In this document: piece by piece, positions 43,520 through 50,325 of the stretch
How the letters are laid out: each line of letters opens with the position of its first letter
Position numbering within the stretch: position 1 is the stretch's first letter
Source of the DNA: Streptomyces sp. Ag109_O5-1
GTDB taxonomy: Bacteria; Actinomycetota; Actinomycetes; Streptomycetales; Streptomycetaceae
DNA length: 64,000 bases
Assembly (NCBI RefSeq): GCF_003814875.1
Contig: NZ_RKQF01000001.1
Coordinates: 6,696,001-6,760,000 of the forward strand
Reading direction: 5' to 3'
The notes under the pieces: generated by a model
Database searches by the model: none
What the model saw: the letters and a program-made list of their open reading frames with translations, nothing else
Told to the model about the DNA's origin: nothing
Position numbers and translations under genes: made by a program

Positions 43520-44250
43520 CGTTGATCGGACAGACCCGCGAGCGAGCCGTCACCACCCTCAGCCTCGACTCCACCGCCACCCGCAACGCCCTGTCCGCGG
43601 CCCTCGTCACCGAACTCGCCGAGGCCCTCACCGACTGCGCCAAGGACCCCGACGTCCGAGCGGTCGTCCTCACCCACACCGGTACGACCTTCAGCGCCGG
43701 CGCCGACCTGCGCGACCCGCCCCACCCCGACGCCCTCGTCCAGCTCCTGCGCCAGATCGTCGAGCTGCCCAAGCCGGTCGTCGCCCGCGTCACCGGCCAC
43801 GTCCGCGCGGGCGGCCTCGGCCTCCTCGCCGCCTGCGACATCGCCGCCGCCTCCACCGAGTCCACCTTCGCCTTCACGGAGGTGCGGATCGGAGTCGCCC
43901 CCGCGGTGATCTCCCTCCCCCTCCTCCCGCGCACCGACCCCCGTGCCCTCGCCCGCCACTACCTCACCGGCGAACGCTTCACCCCCGCCGAAGCCGTCCA
44001 CCTGGGCCTGCTCACCACGACGGCCGACGACGTGGACAGCGCCCTCTCACCCATCCTCGACGGCATCCGCCGCTCCTCGCCCCAGGCCCTGGCCGAGACG
44101 AAACAGCTGCTCACAGCTAGGGTGCTGGAGACATTCGACCGGGACGCGGCCCACCTCACCGCGCTCTCGGCCCGGCTGTTCTCCTCCGACCAGGCCCGCG
44201 AGGGGATGACGGCCTTCCTCGAACGACGGGATGCGGCGTGGGTGGTGTGA
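43516..44250 (+). CDS. Enoyl-CoA hydratase/isomerase family protein
   Basis: 244 residues with the crotonase fold: NALSAALVTELAEAL, the oxyanion segment TFSAGADLRD, and PVVARVTGHVRAGGLGLLAA-CDIAAAS with the second oxyanion region. The FTEVRIGVAPAVISLP block lacks the usual Gly-Leu-Pro-Gly-x-G sequence, like AtuE/isohexenylglutaconyl-CoA hydratase or carnitine-type members. Probably hydrates the carboxylated enoyl-CoA. ATGA overlap with the ligase and GTGA overlap with the TetR gene show translational coupling. Confidence 0.87.
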   Translation: MTLIGQTRERAVTTLSLDSTATRNALSAALVTELAEALTDCAKDPDVRAVVLTHTGTTFSAGADLRDPPHPDALVQLLRQIVELPKPVVARVTGHVRAGGLGLLAACDIAAASTESTFAFTEVRIGVAPAVISLPLLPRTDPRALARHYLTGERFTPAEAVHLGLLTTTADDVDSALSPILDGIRRSSPQALAETKQLLTARVLETFDRDAAHLTALSARLFSSDQAREGMTAFLERRDAAWVV

Positions 44251-44849
44251 ACACGGGTGTGAGTACGGCGGAACGCGCCCCGAAGCAGGACCGCAGCCGG
44301 GCCACCCGGCAACGGCTCCTGGAAGCCGCCGTGGCCTGCCTCGCGGAACACGGCTGGGCAGGCTCCACGGTCGCCGTCGTCGCCGAACGCGCCGGCGTCT
44401 CCAGGGGCGCCGCCCAGCACCACTTCCCGACCCGCGAGGACCTCTTCACGGCGGCCGTCGAATACGTCGCCGAGGAACGCTCCACGGCCCTGCGCGCCCT
44501 GTTCCCGCAGGGCGCGGGCGACGACCGCCGAGCCGTCGTCTCGGCCCTCGTCGACCTCTACACCGGCCCCCTCTTCCGCGCCGCCCTCCACCTCTGGGTG
44601 GCCGCCTCCAACGAGGACCAGCTCCGCCCCCGGGTCACCGAACTGGAAGCCCGGGTCGGCCGCGAGACCCACCGCATCGCCGTGGACCTCCTCGGCGCCG
44701 ACGAGACCCGCCCAGGCACCCGAGAGACCGTCCAGGGCCTCCTGGACATGGCCAGGGGCCTGGGCCTGGCCAACCTCCTGACCGATGACAGGGGGCGGCG
44801 GGAACGGGTGGTGGCGCAGTGGGCGGCACTGCTGGACGAGGTCCTATGA
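44247..44849 (+). CDS. TetR/AcrR family regulator of the operon
   Basis: 200 residues. DNA-binding N-terminus: RATRQRLLEAAVACLAEHGW then VAVVAERAGVSRGAAQHHFP with helix-turn-helix, then RED-LFTAAVEYVAEERS. The rest is a helical ligand domain. As the last gene of an acyl-CoA catabolic operon it probably senses an acyl-CoA intermediate and binds the palindrome at 34703. GTG 44247 overlaps the hydratase stop; GTG 44238 and 44259 are possible starts too. Confidence 0.87.
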   Translation: MNTGVSTAERAPKQDRSRATRQRLLEAAVACLAEHGWAGSTVAVVAERAGVSRGAAQHHFPTREDLFTAAVEYVAEERSTALRALFPQGAGDDRRAVVSALVDLYTGPLFRAALHLWVAASNEDQLRPRVTELEARVGRETHRIAVDLLGADETRPGTRETVQGLLDMARGLGLANLLTDDRGRRERVVAQWAALLDEVL

Positions 44850-44874
44850 GAATCAGGGCACGAAGTGCCCGATT

Positions 44875-44955
44875 CTCAGGGGCGCGGGGCCGTAGTTGAT
44901 TTGCGGCTCCGCCGCTTGGGCGCGACAAGCCCCCACGCACCCGCAGCCGCCCACG
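44875..44955 (+). repeat. Intergenic repeat variant (long form)
   Basis: TCAGGGGCGCGGGGCCGTAG leads to GCGGC-TCC-GCCGC and GGGCGCGACAAGCCCCCACG. It shares the GGGGCGCGGGG core of the other copies with a different central hairpin. It lies between convergent TetR and citrate synthase genes, where it may terminate both. Confidence 0.55.
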
Positions 44956-44972
44956 TACCCCAGCCAGCCCCC

Positions 44973-46073
44973 TCAGTGGGCGATATCCACAAACCCCTCG
45001 ATGTCCTGAGGCTTCCGCGCCCCCGGCCCCACATACTCCGCAGACGGCCGAACCAACCGCCCCGTCCGCTTCTGCTCAAGAATGTGCGCCGACCACCCAG
45101 CAGTACGCGCACACGTGAACATCGACGTGAACATGTGCGCCGGCACCTCCGCGAAGTCCAGCATGATCGCGGCCCAGAACTCCACGTTGGTGGCGAGCAC
45201 ACGATCCGGCCGCCGGTTGTGGAGCTCCTCCAGCGCCGCCTTCTCCAGCGCCTCCGCGATCTCGAACCGCGGCGCCCCCAGCTCCCGCGCAGTACGCCGC
45301 AGCACCCGCGCCCGCGGATCCTCGGCCCGGTACACCCGGTGCCCGAACCCCATCAGCCGCTCACCCCGGTCCAGTGCCTGCCTGACGTACCCGACCGCGT
45401 CCCCGGTCCGCTCGATCTCCTCGATCATCCCGAGCACCCGGGACGGCGCACCCCCGTGCAGCGGCCCCGACATGGCCCCCACCGCACCCGACAGCGCGGC
45501 GGCGACATCCGCACCGGTGGAGGCGATGACCCGGGCCGTGAACGTCGACGCGTTCATGCCGTGCTCGGCGGCAGAGGTCCAGTACGCGTCCACGGCGGCG
45601 ACATGCTTCGGGTCCGGCTCCCCCCGCCACCGGATCATGAACCGCTCGACCACCGAGTGCGCCTTGTCGATCTCCTGCTGCGGCACCATCGGCAGCCCCT
45701 GCCCGCGCGCGGACTGGGCGACGTACGACAGCGCCATGACCGCGGCCCGCGCCAGGTCCTCCCGGGCCTGGGCCGCGTCGATGTCGAGCAGCGGTTTCAG
45801 CCCCCACACAGGGGCGAGCATGGCGAGCGCGGACTGGACGTCCACCCGGATGTCACCCGAATGGACGGGGATGGGGAACGGCTCGGCCGGCGGCAGCCCG
45901 GGATTGAAGGCCCCGTCGACGAGCAGCCCCCACACGTTCCCGAACGAGACGTGGCCGACCAGATCCTCGATGTCGACGCCCCGGTACCGCAGGGCGCCCC
46001 CCTCCTTGTCCGGTTCGGCGATCTCCGTCTCGAACGCGACGACTCCTTCGAGCCCAGGTACGAAATCGGACAT
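44973..46073 (-). CDS. Citrate synthase 2
   Basis: 366 residues. LRYRGVDIEDLVGHVSFGNV at the start, HGMNASTFTARVIASTGADV with catalytic His, SGPLHGGAPSRVLGMIEE with the second His, GFGHRVYRAEDPRA, and the Asp region FWAAIMLDFAEVPAHMFTSM. It condenses acetyl-CoA (or propionyl-CoA, as some small citrate/methylcitrate synthases do) with oxaloacetate. ATG 46073 is set by GAGGAGCC upstream. It diverges from pdxH across a repeat-rich 151-bp promoter. Confidence 0.9.
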   Translation of the reverse strand: MSDFVPGLEGVVAFETEIAEPDKEGGALRYRGVDIEDLVGHVSFGNVWGLLVDGAFNPGLPPAEPFPIPVHSGDIRVDVQSALAMLAPVWGLKPLLDIDAAQAREDLARAAVMALSYVAQSARGQGLPMVPQQEIDKAHSVVERFMIRWRGEPDPKHVAAVDAYWTSAAEHGMNASTFTARVIASTGADVAAALSGAVGAMSGPLHGGAPSRVLGMIEEIERTGDAVGYVRQALDRGERLMGFGHRVYRAEDPRARVLRRTARELGAPRFEIAEALEKAALEELHNRRPDRVLATNVEFWAAIMLDFAEVPAHMFTSMFTCARTAGWSAHILEQKRTGRLVRPSAEYVGPGARKPQDIEGFVDIAH

Positions 46074-46122
46074 GCGGCGGCTCCTCATGGGTGTAGGCGG
46101 AGGCAACAGCACCATAACCCCG

Positions 46123-46188
46123 AGTGCCATAGTTGGGGAGCCCAGCGGCACTCAGTGCCACACTCAGTGCCACACCCAGTGCCACACT
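46123..46188. repeat. Tandem AGTGCCA repeats in a divergent promoter
   Basis: CAGTGCCACACT/C occurs three times head to tail with 12-bp spacing (46153, 46165, 46177), and a fourth AGTGCCA lies at 46124. GAGTGCC (46123-46129) and GGCACTC (46147-46153) also form an inverted pair. They fill the region between the citrate synthase and pdxH starts. Candidates: multiple operator sites or a slippage-prone repeat. Confidence 0.6.
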
Positions 46189-46224
46189 CCGGTACCGCAC
46201 AGAGCGATACGGCAAGATGACCGC

Positions 46225-46917
46225 GTGACCGACCGCGACGCCGCCACCTCCGACGAACCCATCCTCGACCCCGCCGCGATGCGCGAGCACTACCGGGCCG
46301 AGGGCTTCGACGAGCACGACCTGGCCGCACACCCGATGGACCAGTTCACCCGCTGGTTCGAGGAGGCAGCGCGGGCGGCCGCCGACGGCATGATCTACGA
46401 ACCCAACGCAATGGTCGTCTCCACCGCCGACGCCGAGGGCCGCCCCAGCTCACGCACGGTCCTGATGAAGCAGTACGACACCCAGGGCTTCGTCTTCTAC
46501 ACCAACTACGACTCCCGCAAGGCCCAGGACCTCGCCGCGAACCCGTATGTCTCGGTGCTCTTCCCCTGGCACCCCATCGGCCGCCAGGTCGTCGTCACCG
46601 GCACCGCCCGCCGCACCGGCCGCGACGAGACCGCCGCGTACTTCCGCACCCGCCCGCACGGCTCCCAGCTCGGCGCCTGGGCCAGCACGCAGTCCACGGT
46701 CATCTACTCCCGCGCCGAACTCGACGCGGCCTACGCCGAGCTCAACGCCCGCTACCCCGAGGGCGAACAGGTCCCGGTCCCACCGCACTGGGGCGGCTTC
46801 CGCATCGCCCCCCAGACCGTCGAGTTCTGGCAGGGCCGCCAGAACCGCCTCCACGACCGCCTCCGCTACGTCGCCGACCCCGACGGCACCTGGCACGTGG
46901 AACGCCTCAGCCCCTGA
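46225..46917 (+). CDS. pdxH: Pyridoxamine 5'-phosphate oxidase
   Basis: 230 residues: MREHYRAEGF, FEEAARAAADGMIYEPNAMV, RPSSRTVLMKQYDTQGFVFY-TNYDSRKAQDL (FMN binding), PWHPIGRQVVVTGTA and the C-terminal EFWQGRQNRLHDRLRY, the PNPOx signature for PLP binding. It oxidises pyridoxamine- or pyridoxine-5'-phosphate to PLP using FMN. GTG 46225 starts the family-typical VTDRDAA. Divergent from citrate synthase. Confidence 0.93.
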   Translation: MTDRDAATSDEPILDPAAMREHYRAEGFDEHDLAAHPMDQFTRWFEEAARAAADGMIYEPNAMVVSTADAEGRPSSRTVLMKQYDTQGFVFYTNYDSRKAQDLAANPYVSVLFPWHPIGRQVVVTGTARRTGRDETAAYFRTRPHGSQLGAWASTQSTVIYSRAELDAAYAELNARYPEGEQVPVPPHWGGFRIAPQTVEFWQGRQNRLHDRLRYVADPDGTWHVERLSP

Positions 46918-46935
46918 CAGCCCCCACAAACGCAG

Positions 46936-47153
46936 ACGACCCGCGAGCTCGGGTCCCTCCGCCTCGGCGGAGGAGCCGGCCGGACGTACCGGCGAGCTCA
47001 CGGGTCGGGTGACTGCTTGGGATTGGGCCGGCTGCGTACGTCTCGCGCACGCTGGTCCGGCACCGCACATCGTGTGGTGGCGAGCCGCTAGCCCGCAGCC
47101 ACCTCGCGCGTCCGGGTTTCACTCATTTACCCGATCACCTCCTCTCTCACGTA
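46936..47153 (-). ncRNA. Candidate small RNA or leader transcript with structured 3' end
   Basis: A promoter-like pair TTGAGT - 17 bp - TAGGGT (47188 to 47160, minus strand) would start RNA near 47153. The RNA opens with AGAGAGGAGGTGATC (47147-47133), which can pair with the whole 16S 3' tail (one G-U). It ends in a three-way junction: outer stem GACCCGTGAGCTC / GAGCTCGCGGGTC (13 bp, one mismatch) enclosing two hairpins, one being CCTCCGC-CGAG-GCGGAGG. It lies convergent to pdxH with no long coding frame. Existence is inferred from sequence only. Confidence 0.4.
47088..47126 (-). CDS. 12-residue ORF behind a near-perfect Shine-Dalgarno
   Basis: ATG 47126 opens MSETRTREVAAG then TAG. AGGAGGTGATC ends 6 bases before it. 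If translated it would be a leader peptide within the candidate small RNA. It contains two Arg and two Thr codons but no run of a single amino acid, so classical attenuation is not obvious. Confidence 0.35.
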   Translation of the reverse strand: MSETRTREVAAG

Positions 47154-47159
47154 AGAGCC

Positions 47160-47188
47160 ACCCTAGGAAGCCGCCGGGCAGGACTCAA
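47160..47188 (-). promoter_or_regulatory. Sigma-70 (HrdB)-type promoter
   Basis: On the minus strand TTGAGT (47188-47183) and TAGGGT (47165-47160) are separated by exactly 17 bp, near the consensus for the principal sigma factor. It points toward the candidate small RNA. The -35 overlaps the last codon of the IscB remnant. Confidence 0.5.
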
Positions 47189-47888
47189 CTGTTTTTCGGA
47201 GGTGCTTGCGGAGGCGCTTCACGCCGGGCGCTGTAGCCGAACCCGTCGCCCCGCTGGAGAAGCCGCAGATTCCAGTGCGAGACGTTGAGGCGGCCTTGGG
47301 GCGTGGTGAGGCTGTGCTGCCCCCCTGGCCCGGACGGAAACGTGCCCGGTCCAGGTGCCCGCCCACTTGCCCAGGGGGACGGCGGCACGCACGAGGTCCC
47401 CGGTGACGTACCCGAAGTGCTGCTTGGTGCGGGAGCGTCGCAGGCGCGGGAATCCGTTCGTCGTCCTGCAGGACCATGTCGCTGACGTACAGCAGCCCGC
47501 CGGGTGTCAGGAGGCGGTTCACCTCAGTGGCGAGTGTCCGCTGGGCGTCGTCGTCCGGGATGCACGTCAGCACGGCGAACAGCAGGACGACGTCGAAGCT
47601 CTCCGGGGCGCATGGCAGTCCCGGCGGGGATTTCAGGACCGAGAACCGCAGGTCCGGCCTCAGCCGGCGGCCACGTGCGATCAGCGCGGGAGACAGGTCC
47701 ACGCCGGACACATCGGAGAAGCCGTGTTCGCTCAGCTCGGCCATGACGCGTCCGTATCCGCAGCCGTAGTCCAGCACGCGAGCGGTCCTGTTCACTCCCG
47801 TCAGCCAAGGGACGTGCAGCGGGTGGGTGAACGTCTTCGTGGCTCCGACGGTGTCCCAGTATGCGATCTGAGTGCCGAGATCCTTCAT
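47163..47888 (-). CDS. SAM-dependent methyltransferase, 3' end replaced
   Basis: The open frame is 241 codons. The first 143 form a class I methyltransferase: ARVLDYGCGYGRVMAELSEH (motif I, Gly-rich SAM site), SDVSGVDLSPALIARGR (motif II acidic residue), SFDVVLLFAVLTCIPDDDAQ and LTPGGLLYVSDMVLQDDER. Family members continue with a C-terminal domain of about 70 residues; here codons after DDER read antisense-like Arg/Pro-rich sequence that overlaps the IscB remnant in another frame. So the gene is truncated and fused to remnant DNA, and activity is doubtful. The IS256 element lies 59 bp upstream of its start and may affect its promoter. Confidence 0.6.
   Translation of the reverse strand: MKDLGTQIAYWDTVGATKTFTHPLHVPWLTGVNRTARVLDYGCGYGRVMAELSEHGFSDVSGVDLSPALIARGRRLRPDLRFSVLKSPPGLPCAPESFDVVLLFAVLTCIPDDDAQRTLATEVNRLLTPGGLLYVSDMVLQDDERIPAPATLPHQAALRVRHRGPRACRRPPGQVGGHLDRARFRPGQGGSTASPRPKAASTSRTGICGFSSGATGSATAPGVKRLRKHLRKTVESCPAAS
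47185..47458 (-). pseudogene. C-terminal remnant of an IscB-type (RRXRR/HNH) nuclease
   Basis: In one frame: NGFPRLRRSRTKQHFGYVTG then DLVRAAVPLGKWAGTWTG, HVSVRARG. Shifting one frame at a run of six G (47320-47325) it continues QHSLTTPQGRLNVSHWNLRL then LQRGDGFGYSARR and TGA. As I recall, this is the conserved end of IscB-like proteins (GFPR...TGDLVRA-VP-GK-AGT-TGRV-VRA ... LLQR-DGY-Y). About 90 residues remain; the RuvC parts, HNH domain and upstream omega-RNA region are gone. One extra G breaks the frame. Confidence 0.6.
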
Positions 47889-47947
47889 GCGAGTGCAGCG
47901 TACGGCTCTTCAGGGCACTCTCCAGTGCCTCTTGATCCACTTCCGGG

Positions 47948-49377
47948 GGGACTGTCCTGAAGTTTGTGTTTGGCCTGGTGTGACCCGAGTTGGCATGAGA
48001 TGGGTTCTCTGCCGGGAAGGATCACGATGGGCAGTACGAACGAGAGTGGCCCCGAGGGTAACGAGCATCAGGTGCGGACGGGGGCGGAGTTGGCGCAAGC
48101 AGCGACTGAGCAGGACCGGGGGCTGGCCGAGAGCCTGATCGAGCGGGCCCGCCGGGACGGGCTGCAACTGGTCGGCGAGAACGGGCTGCTGACGGGGCTG
48201 GTGAAACTGGTCCTGGAGGGTGCGCTGGAGGCCGAGATGGCCGAGCACCTGGGCTACGAGAAGGGCGATGCGGCCGGCGCGGGCTCGGGCAACCACCGCA
48301 ACGGCACCAGCCGCAAGACCGTGCTCTCGCAGGTCGGACCGGTGACCATTGACATCCCCCGCGACCGGACTGGCAGTTTCACCCCGCAGATCGTGCCCAA
48401 GCACGCCCGGCGCGTCGACGGCTTCTCGGAGACCATCGTCTCCCTCTACGCCAAGGGGCTCACGACCGGGGAGATCCAGGCCCACCTCGCGGAGATCTAC
48501 GACGTGGAGGTCTCCCGCGACCTGGTCTCCCGTGCCACCGCCCAGGTCGCAGCCGACCTCGCCGTCTGGCGCACCCGCCCGCTCGACCGCATCTACGCGG
48601 TCCTGCTGATCGACTGCATCTACATCAAGATTCGCGACGGCGCCGTCGCGAACAAGCCCGTCTACATCGCCGTCGGCATCAACCTCGACGGCGACCGCGA
48701 CGTGCTCGGGATGTGGGTCGGCACGGGCGGTGAGGGCGCCAAGCAGTGGATGACCTGGCTGACCGAACTACGCAACCGCGGCGTCCAGGACGTCCTGATC
48801 GCCTGCTGCGACGGGCTGAAAGGCCTGCCGGAGTCGGTCAACGATGTCTGGCCCCAGGCCGATGTCCAGCTCTGCGTGGTCCACCTCGTCCGCACGAGCC
48901 TGCGCTACGCAGCCAAGCAGCACTGGGGCGCCATCGCGAAGCAACTGCGCGAGGTCTACACCGCCAAAACCGCAGATGAGGCCGAGCAGCGGTTCGCCCG
49001 CTTCGAGGAGGAGTGGGGCCAGCGCTACCCGGCCGTGGTCGATACATGGCGCCGCAGCTGGGAGCACGTGATCGTGTTCATGCGCTTCCCGGCCCCGATC
49101 CGACGTGTCGTCTACACCACGAACATGATCGAATCCCTCAACTCCCGCTTCCGCCAGGCCACCCGACGACGCGGGCACTTCCCCGACGACGACGCGGCCT
49201 TGAAGGTGCTCTACCTGGTCATCCGCAACCCGATCAAGAACCGCCCCAACGTCACCGGACGGACACCCGCCTGGAAACAGGCCATCAACAGCCTCGCCAG
49301 CTACTACGGCGACCGCGTCACCGACCGCTAATCACGAACAACCACACCAGGCCACCCACAAACGATCAGACACTCCC
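47948..49377 (+). mobile_element. IS256-family insertion sequence, complete, with 8-bp target duplication
   Basis: Ends begin GGGACTGTCC (left) and, read inward, GGGAGTGTCT (right). The roughly 35-bp imperfect inverted repeats share GTTTGTG and GGCCTGGTGTG. CTTCCGGG flanks both sides (47940-47947 and 49378-49385), the 8-bp duplication expected for IS256. It carries one intact transposase gene. An exact target duplication suggests a fairly recent insertion; it landed between the methyltransferase and RidA genes, 20 bp before the RidA start codon. Confidence 0.9.
48027..49331 (+). CDS. IS256-family transposase
   Basis: 434 residues (ATG 48027 with GGGAAGG upstream). Features: LVKLVLEGALEAEMAEHLGY, GNHRNGTSRKTVLSQVGPV, DIPRDRTGSFTPQIVPKHAR, RRVDGFSETIVSLYAKGLTT, DDE residues in LLIDCIYIKIRDG, VLIACCDGLKGLPESV and TTNMIESLNSRFRQATRRRG. 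The catalytic Asp-Asp-Glu and the downstream NR...K region appear intact, so the element may be active. Mutator/IS256 superfamily, copy-out mechanism. Confidence 0.93.
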   Translation: MGSTNESGPEGNEHQVRTGAELAQAATEQDRGLAESLIERARRDGLQLVGENGLLTGLVKLVLEGALEAEMAEHLGYEKGDAAGAGSGNHRNGTSRKTVLSQVGPVTIDIPRDRTGSFTPQIVPKHARRVDGFSETIVSLYAKGLTTGEIQAHLAEIYDVEVSRDLVSRATAQVAADLAVWRTRPLDRIYAVLLIDCIYIKIRDGAVANKPVYIAVGINLDGDRDVLGMWVGTGGEGAKQWMTWLTELRNRGVQDVLIACCDGLKGLPESVNDVWPQADVQLCVVHLVRTSLRYAAKQHWGAIAKQLREVYTAKTADEAEQRFARFEEEWGQRYPAVVDTWRRSWEHVIVFMRFPAPIRRVVYTTNMIESLNSRFRQATRRRGHFPDDDAALKVLYLVIRNPIKNRPNVTGRTPAWKQAINSLASYYGDRVTDR

Positions 49378-49405
49378 CTTCCGGGACACCCCTAGCGTTC
49401 CGAGC

Positions 49406-49810
49406 ATGGCAAAGCGGCGGGTGATTCTCAGTGGGTCCGTGTTCGAGGAGGAGATCGGGTATGCGCGGGCGGTGGTGGACGGGGAGTGGGTGCATGTGTC
49501 GGGGACGACCGGGTTCGACTATGCGGCGATGACCATCTCCGAGGACGTGGTGGAGCAGGCCGAGCAGTGTCTGCGGAACATCGGGGACGCGCTGGCCGAG
49601 GCGGGGTGCGGGTTCGGGGACGTGGTGCGGGTGCGGTACCTGCTGCCCGTGCGGGAGGACTTCGAGCCGTGCTGGCCGGTGCTGCGGCGGGTGTTCGGGG
49701 AGGTGCGGCCGGCCGCGACGATGATGGTGTGCGGGCTGGCCGATCCCCGGATGAAGATCGAGATCGAGGTTTGCGCGCGGCGGTCGGCGGAAGCCGAGGG
49801 TGACGCGTGA
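49406..49810 (+). CDS. RidA (YjgF/YER057c) family protein
   Basis: 134 residues. GEWVHVSGTTGFD, AEQCLRNIGDALAEAGCGFG-DVVRVRYLL and CGLADPRMKIEIEVCA show the RidA trimer fold; the Arg of the deaminase site (R-x-K-I-E-I-E) is replaced by Met-Lys, so 2-iminoacid hydrolysis is not assured. The start lies 28 bp after the IS256 end, so its native promoter was probably displaced. It overlaps the GNAT gene by 4 bases. Confidence 0.85.
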   Translation: MAKRRVILSGSVFEEEIGYARAVVDGEWVHVSGTTGFDYAAMTISEDVVEQAEQCLRNIGDALAEAGCGFGDVVRVRYLLPVREDFEPCWPVLRRVFGEVRPAATMMVCGLADPRMKIEIEVCARRSAEAEGDA

Positions 49811-50247
49811 GCGGGCTCAGGGTGGCTCCCGTTGACGGGGGTGAGGCGCTGGAGCGGTGGCGGTATGTGCACAACGTCGTTGTGCCGCCGGCCGCGATGT
49901 CGGCGGAGGAGGCGGGGGAGCGGCTTGCGCGGGGGTATCGGCTGGAGAACGCGTATGACGGGGATGTGCTCGTGGGGTGTTCGACCGTGCGGCCGGCCGT
50001 CGACGGGGTGGTGACCGTGATCGTGCGGGTGCTGCCGGAGTTTCGGGGGCGGGGGTTCGGTGCGGCGTTGTACGAGCATGCGCTCGGGTGCGCGCGCGTG
50101 CCGGGTGTCACGGCTGTCGAGACGTGTGTGCTGGCCGTCAACGAGGGTGGGCTGCGGTTTGCCGAGCGGTACGGGTTCGTCGAGGTCGAGCGGTATGTGC
50201 TGGACGGGGAGAGCGACGAGTGGGTGGATCTGCGGCTCGGGCTGTGA
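49807..50247 (+). CDS. GNAT family N-acetyltransferase
   Basis: 146 residues. The acetyl-CoA pyrophosphate loop is RVLPEFRGRGFGAALYEHAL (R-G-R-G-F-G), followed by VETCVLAVNEGGLRFAERYG-FVEVERY, the usual B motif. Start GTG 49807 overlaps the RidA stop (GTGA), so the two form a translationally coupled pair. Substrate unknown. Codons here have more G at wobble positions than the neighbours. Confidence 0.85.
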   Translation: MSGLRVAPVDGGEALERWRYVHNVVVPPAAMSAEEAGERLARGYRLENAYDGDVLVGCSTVRPAVDGVVTVIVRVLPEFRGRGFGAALYEHALGCARVPGVTAVETCVLAVNEGGLRFAERYGFVEVERYVLDGESDEWVDLRLGL

Positions 50248-50325
50248 ACGACCGCTTGCAACGATTCCTTCAATCTTGCGGGAACACAGTGTGGGCTGCG
50301 TCACGTTCGAGTTGAATGAAGGGCA

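Noticed and set aside
47133..47147. Sequence GATCACCTCCTCTCT resembling the 16S rRNA 3' end
   Set aside because: No upstream rRNA-like sequence exists; it is better read as a Shine-Dalgarno on the minus strand.
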